Positions 23,814 through 32,921 of a DNA stretch of 64,000 nt are shown in pieces. Each line of letters begins with the position of its first letter. Within the stretch, counting starts at the first letter, position 1. The DNA is from Bradyrhizobium sp. Ghvi (lineage in GTDB: Bacteria > Pseudomonadota > Alphaproteobacteria > Rhizobiales > Xanthobacteraceae), in the NCBI RefSeq assembly GCF_900115265.1, contig NZ_FOVU01000005.1, positions 248,001-312,000 on the forward strand, written 5' to 3'. A model generated the notes under the pieces. It saw only the letters and a list, made by a program, of their open reading frames with translations, did no database searches and was not told the DNA's origin. The position numbers and the translations under genes are program-made.

Positions 23814-26800
23814 CTACTCAGCCGCAGCGGCAAAACGGCTGTTCTCCAGCTCCGCTTCCAGCCGCGCCGTCTCGGCCGCCGCCAGCTTGACGTTGGCTTC
23901 CTTGACGTGACCGAAGCCGCGGATACTCTGCGGCACACGGGCCAGGCGCACCAGCAGCGGGATCTGCTCCGCCTGCAGCCCGACGACGCGCTGATCAATC
24001 ATTGCCAGATAATCTGCGATCAGCTTCCGCTCCGTCCGCCGTTCCTCGGTGCGACCGAAAGGATCGAATGCGCCGCCGCGGAGGAATTTCAGTCTGGCCA
24101 GCACGCGGAAGGCATGGATCATCCAGCCGCCGAACTCCTGTTTCTGCAGCCGTCCCGTCGCCTTGTCGCGCTTTGCGAAGATCGGCGGGGCGAGGTGGTA
24201 CTTCAGCGTGAAGTCGCCGTCGAATTTCTCCGAGACCTTCTTCGCAAAACTGCCGTCGGTGTAGAGCCGCGCGACCTCGTACTCGTCCTTGTAGGACATC
24301 AGCTTGAACAGGTTCTTCGCGATTGCCTCCGTCAGCTCCGTGGACGCCGGCGAGGCGGCCGCCTCCGCCTTGCGCACTTTGGCGACGGCCGCGAGATAGC
24401 GGTCGGCATAGGCCTTATCCTGGTAGCGCGTCAGGAACTCGGCGCGCGTCGCGATGATGTCGTCGAGCGATTTGCTCGGCGCCGAGGTCCGGCTTTTGAA
24501 CTGCAGCACGCTGCGCACCCGCGACATGTCGTGGGCGGCGAGGCGGCCCCAGGTGAAGGCGAGCTTGTTCATCTCGACCGCGGCGCCGTTGATCTCGATG
24601 GCGCGGAGCAGCGCCTCCAGTGTCAGCGGAATCGCGCCCTTCTGGAAGGCGAAGCCGAGCATGAAGGGATTGGTGGCGATGCTGTCGCCCATCAGCGCGG
24701 AGGCGATGCCTGTCGCGTCGATGATGTCGAGGTTCTTGTCGCCAACCGCATCACGCAGCACGGTCTGCATCGCGCCCATCTCGAAATCGAGATCGGGATT
24801 CTGCACGAAGCTCGCCGTCGGCTGCAGATCGGCGTTGATATAGGCCTTGGTCACGCCGCGCTCGGCGCGGCTGAGCGCGCCCGGGCCGGCCGAGACGATC
24901 ATGTCGCAGCCGAGGATGACGTCGGCGCCGCCCGTGGTGATGCGGACCGCGGAGATGTCTTCCGGCTTCCGGGCGATGCGCACATGGCTCATCACCGCGC
25001 CGTTCTTCTGCGACAGGCCGGTGAAGTCCAGCGCCGAGCAGCCACGGCCGTCGACATGCGCGGCCATGCCGAGCAGGGCACCGATGGTGATAACGCCGGT
25101 GCCGCCGATACCGGTGACGAGGATGTTGTAGGATCCATCCAGCTCACGCATGGGCGGCAGCGGCAAATCGGCAAAGAGCTGGCCGGAATCGACTGCCGAG
25201 GTCTTCATCCGCTTCAGCGAGCCGCCATGCACGGTCACGAAGCTCGGACAGAAACCTTCGATGCAGGAAAAGTCCTTGTTGCAGTTCGACTGGTCAATCT
25301 GGCGCTTGCGGCCGAACTCGGTCTCCAGCGGCTGCACGGAGACGCAGTTGGAAGCCTGCGAGCAATCGCCGCAGCCTTCGCAGACGAGCTCGTTGATGAA
25401 AGCGCGCTTGGCGGGATCTGGATAGAGCCCGCGCTTGCGGCGACGGCGCTTTTCCGCGGCGCAGGTCTGGTCGTAGATCACGACGGTGAGGCCGTTGATG
25501 TCGCGCAACTCGCGCTGCACGGCATCGAGTTCGCGGCGGTGATGGATGGTCGCGCCCTGCGGAAAGTAGTTGCCGTCAGGATATTTGTCCGGATCGTCCG
25601 AGACGATTGCGAGCCGTTTGACGCCCTCGGCCCAGACCTGATGCGCGATCTGCGCGACATTGAAGGCACCTTCGGCCGGTTGGCCGCCGGTCATCGCGAC
25701 GGCATCGTTGTAGAGGATCTTGTAGGTGATGTTGATGCCGGCGGCAGAAGCGGCGCGGAGCGCAAGCAGGCCGGAATGGGTGTAGGTCCCGTCGCCGAGA
25801 TTCTGGAAGACGTGCTTCTCGCTCGTGAAGGGCGACTGACCGATCCAGTTCACGCCCTCGGCGCCCATATGCGAGATCAGATCGGTGCGACGGGTCGGCA
25901 TGCTCAGGGCCATGCCGTGGCAGCCGATACCGGCCATGGCGCGGCTGCCCTCGGGCACGCGGGTCGAGGTGTTGTGCGGACAGCCTGAGCAGAAGTACGG
26001 CGTGCGCGCGAGCTTGATCGGCGCACTTGAGGTGACGGGATGGTCGAAGGCCTCGAGCCGGGCGAGGCGCTGCTCCAGCACCGGGCTGTGGTGCCCGAGC
26101 TTGCGCAAGCGTGCCAGCAGCGCGCCAGCAACGATGGTCGGCGTCAGTTCGCCCTCGCTCGGCAGCAGTGGCGCGCCGCGCTCATCGCGTTTTCCGGTGA
26201 CGGTCGGACGCTTCGATGCATCGATGTTGTAGAGGATGCGCATCAGCTGGTCTTCGATGAAGCCGCGCTTCTCCTCGACCACCAGCACGTCCTGAAGGCC
26301 TTCGGCGAAACGCCTCGCGCCGCTTTCCTCCAGCGGCCAGGTCAGAGCCACCTTGTAGATGCGAAGGCCCAGGTCCTGCGCGTCCTTGTCGGTAATGCCT
26401 AAGTCGGCGAGCGCCTGGCGCAGATCGAGGTAGGCCTTGCCCGTAGCGACGATGCCGAGCCGGGCTGGCTTTGAATCCAGCACGATGCGGTCGAGCCGGT
26501 TGGCGCGCGCGAAGGCCTGCACCGCTTCCATCTTCGGGCCGAACAGGCGCTTCTCGGCTTCCAGCGGCGGATCGGGCCAGCGGATGTTGAGACCGCCGGG
26601 CGGCATCTCGAAATCATCGGGCAGCTTGATCCGTATGCGCTCGGGATCGCTGTCGATGGAGGCGGAACTCTCCACGGTTTCGCTGATCGCCTTGAAGCCG
26701 ACCCAGCAGCCGGAGAAGCGCGATAGCGTAAAACCGTAGAGGCCGAGGTCGAGATAGTCCTGCAGCGTTGCCGGATTGATCACGGGGATCAGCGCCGCGG

Positions 26801-27290
26801 CGAACACCTGCTCGCTCTGATGCGCGAGTGTCGAGGACTGGCAGCCATGGTCGTCGCCGGCGAGCGCCAGCACGCCGCCGTTGCGCGACGTGCCGGCCGC
26901 ATTGGCATGCTTGAGCGCGTCGACCGAGCGATCGACGCCGGGGCCCTTGCCGTACCAGATGCCGAACACACCGTCGACCTTGGCGCCAGGAAACAGGCCG
27001 ACCTGCTGGCTCCCCCAGACCGCGGTTGCAGCCAGGTCCTCGTTCAGGCCCGGCACAAAGGCGATGTCGTGCTGCTGAAGGTGCGACTTCGCGCGCCACA
27101 GCGCGTGGTCGTACATGCCGAGCGGGGAGCCGCGATATCCCGAGATGAAGCCACCGGTGTTGATCCCCTGAAGCCGGTCGCGTTCGCGCTGCAACATGGG
27201 CAGGCGGACCAGGGCCTGCGTGCCGGACAGGTAGATCCGCTTCGATTCGAGCCGGTATTTATCGTCCAGCTCGACCTGCAACAGCGTCAT
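23814..27290 (-). CDS. Indolepyruvate:ferredoxin oxidoreductase (fused alpha-beta-gamma form)
   Basis: This 1158-residue fused enzyme oxidatively decarboxylates aryl pyruvates with TPP, CoA and ferredoxin. The N-terminal pyrimidine-binding region begins LSGTQALVRLPMLQRERDR and contains GFISGYRGSPLG. The TPP/PP domain shows CSGCPHNTS and AGIGCHGMALSMP near residue 455. An Fe-S segment CEGCGDCSQASNCVSV lies near residue 635. The gamma domain starts NILVTGIGGTGVITIG near residue 720 and is followed by a C-terminal domain of about 200 residues. Start ATG 27290 (MTLLQVELDD) was preferred over an extension of thirty residues. The single-chain form is typical of aerobic proteobacteria. Neighbours give no pathway link; aromatic amino-acid catabolism is likely. 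Confidence 0.92.
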   Translation of the reverse strand: MTLLQVELDDKYRLESKRIYLSGTQALVRLPMLQRERDRLQGINTGGFISGYRGSPLGMYDHALWRAKSHLQQHDIAFVPGLNEDLAATAVWGSQQVGLFPGAKVDGVFGIWYGKGPGVDRSVDALKHANAAGTSRNGGVLALAGDDHGCQSSTLAHQSEQVFAAALIPVINPATLQDYLDLGLYGFTLSRFSGCWVGFKAISETVESSASIDSDPERIRIKLPDDFEMPPGGLNIRWPDPPLEAEKRLFGPKMEAVQAFARANRLDRIVLDSKPARLGIVATGKAYLDLRQALADLGITDKDAQDLGLRIYKVALTWPLEESGARRFAEGLQDVLVVEEKRGFIEDQLMRILYNIDASKRPTVTGKRDERGAPLLPSEGELTPTIVAGALLARLRKLGHHSPVLEQRLARLEAFDHPVTSSAPIKLARTPYFCSGCPHNTSTRVPEGSRAMAGIGCHGMALSMPTRRTDLISHMGAEGVNWIGQSPFTSEKHVFQNLGDGTYTHSGLLALRAASAAGINITYKILYNDAVAMTGGQPAEGAFNVAQIAHQVWAEGVKRLAIVSDDPDKYPDGNYFPQGATIHHRRELDAVQRELRDINGLTVVIYDQTCAAEKRRRRKRGLYPDPAKRAFINELVCEGCGDCSQASNCVSVQPLETEFGRKRQIDQSNCNKDFSCIEGFCPSFVTVHGGSLKRMKTSAVDSGQLFADLPLPPMRELDGSYNILVTGIGGTGVITIGALLGMAAHVDGRGCSALDFTGLSQKNGAVMSHVRIARKPEDISAVRITTGGADVILGCDMIVSAGPGALSRAERGVTKAYINADLQPTASFVQNPDLDFEMGAMQTVLRDAVGDKNLDIIDATGIASALMGDSIATNPFMLGFAFQKGAIPLTLEALLRAIEINGAAVEMNKLAFTWGRLAAHDMSRVRSVLQFKSRTSAPSKSLDDIIATRAEFLTRYQDKAYADRYLAAVAKVRKAEAAASPASTELTEAIAKNLFKLMSYKDEYEVARLYTDGSFAKKVSEKFDGDFTLKYHLAPPIFAKRDKATGRLQKQEFGGWMIHAFRVLARLKFLRGGAFDPFGRTEERRTERKLIADYLAMIDQRVVGLQAEQIPLLVRLARVPQSIRGFGHVKEANVKLAAAETARLEAELENSRFAAAAE

Positions 27291-27454
27291 TTCAGGAGTC
27301 CTCGTCGTCGTGTCCGGTGGGAATTTTGCGCCGCGGAAAGAAGGGCGATCTGCGAAGCGGATGTTGGCAGTCAAAAGCATGGAGCCCCGAAGTCAATATC
27401 GCTGGCCGCATCCGTGGCGGGCCTGCTAGTCATGGCTGCCTGTGGAAGACTGCA

Positions 27455-28399
27455 ATCGCGTTCGATACTGAGATCACCGAGACTGGGGGCGCTCTGATCG
27501 GACCGTGGCGCCGGCCGCGGCAGATGCTGCAAGCCCAGACCTACGACGCGCACGCCTCGATCCACGACGATACCACCGCGCAGAAGCTCGGCTTCAAGGG
27601 CGGTACCATCGAGGGACCAACGCATTTCAGCCAGTTCGCCCCGCTCGGCGCGCGTCTGTGGGGACATGCGTGGTTCGAGAGCGGCTGTCTCTCCGCGCAT
27701 TATCGCAGTGTCTGCTATGAGGGCGAGGATGTGCAGGCGATGCTGTCAAAACCGTTGCCCGGAGCGCGCCAGTCCCAGATCCAGATGGTGAAACGCGACG
27801 GCACCGAGGTGCTCCGCGGCACGGCCTCGGTCGGCGATTCCGGCGCTGCCACAGCACTGGAGACGCGCCTCTCCGAGCTCAAGCCGCTTGCCGATCCCGT
27901 GATCCTGCGTGACGTGCAGGTGGCTCACACCAGCAAGCGGCAGACAGTGCGGATGGCGTTCGACCAGAACATGGGTGACCTCTATCCATTCTCGCTGCGG
28001 CAGAAGCTCGCCGTCATCACCGAGAACTCGCCCTATTATTCTGACGCAGACAATCCGTGGGGCAGAGCCATCATCCCGATGGAGATGTTGAGCGTGCTGT
28101 TCCAGTACCGCTCCAAGGATGATCCACTGCCCGCGAAGGGGCCGGCGGTCGGCCTGTTCGCCGACCAGGAGATCAGGCTGGTGAGGGGACCGCTCTTCGT
28201 TGACGAGGAGTACGAGGCCGAGCGCGAGGTGGTTGCGCTGTCCGGCAGTCGCCGGACCGAGAGCGCCTGGGTCAAGACGCGCGTGTTCGACAAGGCGGGC
28301 GCGATGGTGGCAACGATGTTGCTCAACATGGCGACGCTGAAGGATTCCTATGCATCGTATGAAGAGGAGCATCGGCGGCTGTATGGGGCGGCCCGATAG
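27455..28399 (+). CDS. Hotdog-fold-like conserved protein, start codon uncertain
   Basis: This protein of about 314 residues contains AQTYDAHASIHDDTTAQKLG, then GTIEGPTHFSQFAPLG near the N-terminus. That Asp/His-G-x-x-x-G-P-T-H pattern recalls MaoC/hotdog dehydratases. No catalytic assignment is safe. Protein character begins at about IAFDTEITETGGALIGPWRR, but no ATG, GTG or TTG lies there. In-frame starts are GTG 27317, TTG 27326 and ATG 27521. ATC 27455 sits seven bases after a GGAAG and at the apparent conserved N-terminus, so an ATC start is proposed; ATG 27521 would remove GALIGPWRRP. Divergent from the indolepyruvate oxidoreductase gene. It could be an enoyl hydratase-like enzyme of acyl-CoA metabolism, which is speculative. 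Confidence 0.6.
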   Translation: MAFDTEITETGGALIGPWRRPRQMLQAQTYDAHASIHDDTTAQKLGFKGGTIEGPTHFSQFAPLGARLWGHAWFESGCLSAHYRSVCYEGEDVQAMLSKPLPGARQSQIQMVKRDGTEVLRGTASVGDSGAATALETRLSELKPLADPVILRDVQVAHTSKRQTVRMAFDQNMGDLYPFSLRQKLAVITENSPYYSDADNPWGRAIIPMEMLSVLFQYRSKDDPLPAKGPAVGLFADQEIRLVRGPLFVDEEYEAEREVVALSGSRRTESAWVKTRVFDKAGAMVATMLLNMATLKDSYASYEEEHRRLYGAAR

Positions 28400-28410
28400 C
28401 ACTATCCTCC

Positions 28411-28532
28411 TCATTCCGGGGCGCGCAGCGCGAACTACGATGCGCAATTGCGCATCTGAGAATCCATTTCGCCGCGGATATCGTCGCCGATGGATTCCGG
28501 GCTCGACGCTTCGCGTCGCCCCGGAATGACGA
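28411..28532. repeat. Palindromic intergenic repeat with a nested 16-bp palindrome
   Basis: The outer arms CATTCCGGGGCG (28413-28424) and CGCCCCGGAATG (28518-28529) are perfect reverse complements. Inside are AATCCAT / ATGGATT (about 28462-28468 and 28491-28497) and the perfect palindrome ATGCGCAATTGCGCAT (28441-28456). It lies in the 324-base gap between the hotdog-like gene and the sigma-54 promoter. It is probably a mobile-type repetitive extragenic palindrome that also terminates upstream transcription. Confidence 0.65.
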
Positions 28533-28671
28533 CAGAGGCCGCTCATCGCTTAAGCAAATGCACGTCGCAAAGCGGTCGCACAGCGAATAAGCAGACGCGC
28601 TCCCTTTCAGTAACGTTTTGATAGTGCAGTTAATTTCTCAACGCTGCGCTTCCAACCGTAGTTGTACACAA

Positions 28672-28687
28672 TGGCACGGCGCTTGCA
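28672..28687 (+). promoter_or_regulatory. Sigma-54 (RpoN) promoter
   Basis: The site reads TGGCACG-GCGC-TTGCA and matches the RpoN consensus TGGCACG-N4-TTGCW at every fixed base. GG (28673-28674) and GC (28685-28686) have the required ten-base separation. It lies 36 bases upstream of ATG 28724. It should make the hydrolase/NCS2 operon dependent on an enhancer-binding activator, most simply NtrC under nitrogen limitation. No convincing NtrC palindrome was found upstream; only a half-site-like TGCAC at about 28559 was seen. Confidence 0.82.
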
Positions 28688-28723
28688 GAACTCCTGGCCA
28701 AGAGAGTTCTCGCGAGGGGCGTG

Positions 28724-29422
28724 ATGTTGAACTCAGCTAAGCCGACACTGGGCGTCATCAATGCCGAGCCCGAGCCGATCAAGCTCGACTGGGTCGCCAC
28801 CGCGCTTCTCGTCATCGATATGCAGCGCGACTTCATGGAACCCGGCGGCTTCGGCGAGACGCTCGGCAATGACGTCAGCCAGCTTGCGCGCGCGGTGAAG
28901 CCGATCGCCGCGATGCTGAAGGCGGTGCGCGACGCCGGCATGCTTGTCGTCCACACGCGCGAGGGGCATCTTCCTGATCTTTCCGATGCGCCGCCTGCAA
29001 AAGTCGAGCGCGGCGCGCCGTCGTTGCGCATCGGCGATCCCGGCCCGATGGGGCGCATTCTCATCCGCGGCGAAGCCGGCCACGACATCATCCCCGAACT
29101 CTATCCGCTCGACAACGAGGTCGTGATCGACAAGCCCGGCAAGGGCGCGTTCTACGCCACCGAGCTCTCGGATGTGCTCGAGAATCACGGCATCGAAAAT
29201 CTGCTGGTGTGCGGCGTCACCACCGAAGTGTGCGTGAACACCACCGTGCGCGAGGCCAATGATCGCGGCTATCGCTGCATCGTCCTCTCCGACGGCTGCG
29301 CATCCTATTTCCCCGAGTTTCACGAGATGGGCCTGAAAATGATCAAGGCCCAGGGCGGCATCTTCGGCTGGGTCGCGGACTCAGCCGCAGTTCTGGAGGC
29401 GATGAAGACTTCGACCACATAG
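28724..29422 (+). CDS. Isochorismatase-family cysteine hydrolase
   Basis: This 232-residue amidohydrolase-type enzyme has a catalytic triad that can be read. Asp is in LLVIDMQRDF (near residue 33), Lys in VVIDKPGKGAF (near 137) and Cys in VCGVTTEVCVNTTVREAND (near 170). Start ATG 28724 follows GAGGGG; GTG 28721 is an alternative. The family includes biuret hydrolase, ureidoacrylate amidohydrolase and nicotinamidase. The CGVTTEVCV motif followed by a transporter of nucleobases suggests hydrolysis of a small nitrogenous amide such as biuret or a pyrimidine/purine breakdown product. The perfect sigma-54 promoter supports a nitrogen-scavenging role. The permease gene follows after ten bases. Confidence 0.85.
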   Translation: MLNSAKPTLGVINAEPEPIKLDWVATALLVIDMQRDFMEPGGFGETLGNDVSQLARAVKPIAAMLKAVRDAGMLVVHTREGHLPDLSDAPPAKVERGAPSLRIGDPGPMGRILIRGEAGHDIIPELYPLDNEVVIDKPGKGAFYATELSDVLENHGIENLLVCGVTTEVCVNTTVREANDRGYRCIVLSDGCASYFPEFHEMGLKMIKAQGGIFGWVADSAAVLEAMKTSTT

Positions 29423-29432
29423 GGGTATTATC

Positions 29433-31100
29433 ATGAGCACATTGACGGGGACGGCCGGCAAATCTGAGATGAACAAATCCGGGTTCAAGCCGGCGCTATG
29501 GACATCGGGCGATTGGAACGCGTTTTTCGGCTTCGGCACCAACATCCTCGTCAACATGCTGGTGCTCACGGGTCTCTTGCGCTTCGTCTTGAAGATGCCT
29601 GACAGTCTCGTGTTCGGCCGCATCCTGCCCGCACTCGGGCTGATGATGTGCCTCTCGACCTTTTACTATGCCTTCCTCGCCTATCGCCTCGCGCAGAAGA
29701 CCGGCCGCAACGATGTCTGCGCGCTGCCGTCAGGCGTCAGCGTGCCGCACATGTTCATCGTCACCTTCGTGATCATGCTGCCGATCACGATCAAGACCGG
29801 CGATCCCCTGAAAGGCTGGTCGGCCGGCCTCGTCTGGGTCTTCTTCCAGAGCTTCATTCTGATGATCGGCGGCTTCATCGCGCCGTTCATTCGCAAGATC
29901 ACGCCGCGCGCGGCGCTGCTCGGCACGCTTGCCGGCGTCTCGGTCACCTTCATCTCGATGCGGCCGGCGCTTGAGATGTACATGACGCCGCAGATCGGTC
30001 TGGTCTGCTTCGCCATCATCCTGGTGAGCTGGTTCGGCGGCGTGAAATATTGGCGCGGCATTCCCGCAGGTCTCGTTGCCATCGCAGTGGGCATGGTCAT
30101 CGCCTGGGGCTCAAACCTGTTCGGGCTTGGTCTCGGCGGGTTGAGCGTCGCGGGTGTCGGCGCAGCCTTCGCCAATTTCGGCTTCTCAGTGCCGCTTCCC
30201 GCCGTGGGTTACGTCTTCTCGGGCTTCGAATTCCTGGGCATCATCCTGGTGACCGCCATTCCGTTCGGTATCTATGATCTCGTCGAGGCCATGGACAATG
30301 TCGAGAGCGCGGAGGCGGCCGGCGACGAATATCCGACCACGCGCGTGCTCACCGCCGACGGCATCGTCAGCCTGATCGGCTGCCTGATGGGCAATCCCTT
30401 TATCAACGCCGTCTATATCGGCCATCCCGGCTGGAAGGCGATGGGAGGACGCATCGGCTATTCGGCCGCGACAGGCATCATGGTGGTGGTGCTGGCCTGG
30501 TTCGGCATCATCTCGGTGCTGCTGGCGCTCGTGCCCGTGGTCGCGATCTCGCCGATCCTGCTCTACATCGGCATGCTGATCGGCGCGCAGGCGTTCCAGA
30601 CCACGCCGGTCAAGCACGCCCCCGCAATCGTGCTGGCGCTGACGCCGCATCTCGCCGCCTGGGCCAAGCTCCAGATCGACACCATGCTCGGCTCGACCAT
30701 GATGGCCGCGACCAGCGTCGGCGGCCTCGCCGCCGACAAGGCCGACGCCGTCAAGGCTGCTGCGATCGCCGCGCTGCCGCAGCAGGGCGTGTTCTATCAC
30801 GGCCTCGAAGTGATGGGCGGCGGCTCCATCCTCGGCGGCCTCATCCTGGGTGCGATCGGTGTCTTCATCATCGAGCGCGACTTCGAGAAAGCCTCGGTCT
30901 TCGCACTGGTCGGTGCCGTGCTGACCTATTTCGGCTTCATGCATGGTGAAGCCGTCGGCATCGGCGGTGGTTTTGGTGTGACGCCGGCCGTGGCGTTCGC
31001 CTATGCCGTGATGGCCGCCGGCCTGTTCGCGGCGAGCAAGCTCGGCGCCACCGAGCACTACGCCGCGCATCCGGAGATGCACGCCGCGCCGGCGGAGTAG
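29433..31100 (+). CDS. NCS2-family (xanthine/uracil-type) permease
   Basis: This 555-residue membrane transporter has about fourteen segments. The N-terminus reads KPALWTSGDWNAFFGFGTNI, then RNDVCALPSGVSVPHMFIVT, and GFEFLGIILVTAIPFGIYDLVEAMDNVESAEAAGD stands where NCS2 proteins place the conserved Glu and the substrate-site region. The family signature around TM8-TM10 is also visible as GCLMGNPFINAVYIGHPGWK. The probable substrate is a nucleobase or related heterocycle, imported by proton symport. It is the second gene of the sigma-54 operon and a strong terminator follows at 31113-31147. The exact substrate is not readable. Confidence 0.85.
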   Translation: MSTLTGTAGKSEMNKSGFKPALWTSGDWNAFFGFGTNILVNMLVLTGLLRFVLKMPDSLVFGRILPALGLMMCLSTFYYAFLAYRLAQKTGRNDVCALPSGVSVPHMFIVTFVIMLPITIKTGDPLKGWSAGLVWVFFQSFILMIGGFIAPFIRKITPRAALLGTLAGVSVTFISMRPALEMYMTPQIGLVCFAIILVSWFGGVKYWRGIPAGLVAIAVGMVIAWGSNLFGLGLGGLSVAGVGAAFANFGFSVPLPAVGYVFSGFEFLGIILVTAIPFGIYDLVEAMDNVESAEAAGDEYPTTRVLTADGIVSLIGCLMGNPFINAVYIGHPGWKAMGGRIGYSAATGIMVVVLAWFGIISVLLALVPVVAISPILLYIGMLIGAQAFQTTPVKHAPAIVLALTPHLAAWAKLQIDTMLGSTMMAATSVGGLAADKADAVKAAAIAALPQQGVFYHGLEVMGGGSILGGLILGAIGVFIIERDFEKASVFALVGAVLTYFGFMHGEAVGIGGGFGVTPAVAFAYAVMAAGLFAASKLGATEHYAAHPEMHAAPAE

Positions 31101-31112
31101 GCCAATATCAGC

Positions 31113-31147
31113 AAATGGCCGGGCGGCATTGTGTGGCCCGGCCATTT
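31113..31147. terminator. Bidirectional hairpin terminator
   Basis: The perfect 12-bp stem AAATGGCCGGGC (31113-31124) / GCCCGGCCATTT (31136-31147) has an eleven-base loop and A/T ends on both sides. It sits between the convergent stops of the NCS2 permease (31100) and the ABC permease (31162), as expected for a shared terminator. Confidence 0.75.
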
Positions 31148-31161
31148 CATTTGCAGCGTGA

Positions 31162-31986
31162 CTACCCGCCCTTGACGGCCCCTGCCGTGAGCCCCGCCAC
31201 GATCTGCCGCTGCGCGAACACCGTCAGCAGCAGCACCGGGAGCGTGACGATCAGTGCGGCCGCGGCCAGAGGGCCCCAGCTGAGCTGGTCGAACGAGATC
31301 ATATTGTAGACGGCGACGGGCAGGGTGCGGGTCTCGCGTCCCGCCAGTACGATACCAAACACAAAGTTGTTCCAGGAAAAGATCACTGCAAGAATGAAGG
31401 CGACTGCGATGCCAGGCTTGGCGATTGGCAGCGCGACGTGCCTGAACACCTGCCAGCGGCCCGCACCGTCGATGAGGGCGGCTTCCTCCAGCTCCATCGG
31501 TGTCGTCTCGAAATAGCCGATCATGATCCAGATCACGATCGGCACCGTCACCACGAGATGGATGATGATCTGCGGCACCAGCGTGCCGAGCAGGCCGAGC
31601 CACTGGAACAGCAGGAACAGCGGGATCAGATAGGACAGGCCGGGCGTAATGCGAGCGATCAGGATCACGATCGCGGATTTGTGCGCGGCCATGCGTGCGA
31701 TGCCGTAGCCGGCGGGAACGCCAACCATCAGCGCAAGCGCAGTCGCGCCGCCGGTGACGATCAGGCTGTTGAAGAAATAGGTTACGAAGCGGTTGGAGGC
31801 GAGCACGTCGGCATAGTTCTTCCAGGCAAAATGTTCGGGAATGAAGACCGGCGGGTATGCGGCGTTGTCGACCTCGAATTTGAGAGACAACGACAGCATC
31901 CAGAGGAAGAACAGGATGGCCGGCGACACGATGACGAGCACCGCGAACCACAGGCCGATCTTGCCGATGATTTGACGTGGCGTCAT
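31162..31986 (-). CDS. ABC sugar transporter permease, MalG type
   Basis: This 274-residue inner-membrane permease has six segments. The EAA loop reads EEAALIDGAGRWQVFRHVAL followed by PIAKPGIA, the contact site for the ATPase. Start ATG 31986 overlaps the stop of the MalF-type permease as ATGA, and an upstream start would add eight basic residues. It forms a binding protein/permease/permease cassette with the two genes upstream, which imports a carbohydrate or polyol. No ATPase gene follows; the next gene is convergent beyond the terminator at 31113-31147. The system must borrow an MsmK/UgpC-like ATPase encoded elsewhere. Confidence 0.9.
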   Translation of the reverse strand: MTPRQIIGKIGLWFAVLVIVSPAILFFLWMLSLSLKFEVDNAAYPPVFIPEHFAWKNYADVLASNRFVTYFFNSLIVTGGATALALMVGVPAGYGIARMAAHKSAIVILIARITPGLSYLIPLFLLFQWLGLLGTLVPQIIIHLVVTVPIVIWIMIGYFETTPMELEEAALIDGAGRWQVFRHVALPIAKPGIAVAFILAVIFSWNNFVFGIVLAGRETRTLPVAVYNMISFDQLSWGPLAAAALIVTLPVLLLTVFAQRQIVAGLTAGAVKGG

Positions 31987-32921
31987 GCGTCGCTCGCGAT
32001 TTCGGTCCACAGCATGCGCTGGCGTGCGTAGAGCATCACCGCCGCAAGTAGCACAATCAGAAGGAAAAATACGACCGCGATCGCCGAGCCGTAGCCGAGG
32101 TCGTAATAAACGAACGCGACGCTGTAGAGGTAGAGGTTAATGGTCTCCGACGCTGATCCAGGTCCGCCCTGCGTGATCGCGAAGATGACGTCAAAGCTCT
32201 TCACGGCGTCGATCATGCGGATCATGCCGGCGATGAACAGGAATGGCATGATCAGCGGTAGGGTGATGAAGCGGAACACCTGCCACAAATTAGCGCCATC
32301 GATCTGCGCGCTTTCATAGGGCTCGGTCGGAATCGCAGCCAGGCCGCCGAGCACGATCAGCATCACCAGCGGGGTCCATTGCCACGTCTCGACCAGCACC
32401 AGCGAGGGGATCACGGTGGCCGGATGAAACACCCAGAGCTGAGCTGGGATTCCGACCAGCGACAGCAAATAGTTCAGCACGCCAAGCTGCGGGTGGAACA
32501 TCATGGTCCAGACGAGCGCGATTGCGACGGGGGTAGCCATCATCGGCATGATGAAGATTCCGCGCAGAAAACCGCGACCGGCGAATTTCTGGTGAAATAC
32601 CACGGCCGCGAATGTGCCAAACACCAGCGGCAGCACCACGGACAGCACGGTGTAGACCAGCGTGTGTCCGACTGCCTCGATGAAGCGGGGATCGCCAGTC
32701 AGGCGCAAATAGTTGGAGAATCCGACGAACGTGGTCGGCGAGCCGACCTTCCACTCGTTCAGGCTCATCCAGATGGTGAAGACCCACGGGAAGATGATGA
32801 TCGCGAGCACGACGATCAGCGCCGGCACCACGAACGGCCAATAGGACGGCGGCCGCAGCTCCTTCTCCGGCGCGGCATCGGACTGTGCCGCGGCCGGAGT
32901 CGATTGTGTCAACGCACTCAC
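31983..32921 (-). CDS. ABC sugar transporter permease, MalF type
   Basis: This 312-residue permease has a cytoplasmic N-terminal tail (about 24 residues, Ala/Glu-rich), then six membrane segments. The EAA motif is EPYESAQIDGANLWQVFRFI, followed by TLPLIMPFLF. The first helix is YWPFVVPALIVVLAIIIFPW. It is coupled to the binding-protein gene (4-base overlap at 32918-32921) and to the second permease (ATGA at 31986). The pair forms the translocation pore of a CUT1 carbohydrate importer. Start ATG 32921 agrees with the overlap rule of this operon. Confidence 0.9.
   Translation of the reverse strand: MSALTQSTPAAAQSDAAPEKELRPPSYWPFVVPALIVVLAIIIFPWVFTIWMSLNEWKVGSPTTFVGFSNYLRLTGDPRFIEAVGHTLVYTVLSVVLPLVFGTFAAVVFHQKFAGRGFLRGIFIMPMMATPVAIALVWTMMFHPQLGVLNYLLSLVGIPAQLWVFHPATVIPSLVLVETWQWTPLVMLIVLGGLAAIPTEPYESAQIDGANLWQVFRFITLPLIMPFLFIAGMIRMIDAVKSFDVIFAITQGGPGSASETINLYLYSVAFVYYDLGYGSAIAVVFFLLIVLLAAVMLYARQRMLWTEIASDA

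Noticed and set aside
23793..25988. A 731-codon + strand frame
   Set aside because: It lies wholly opposite the indolepyruvate oxidoreductase gene and shows only antisense composition.
28550..28590. An NtrC-binding palindrome upstream of the sigma-54 promoter
   Set aside because: One half (TGCAC) is present but the other half does not match GGTGCA at the right spacing.
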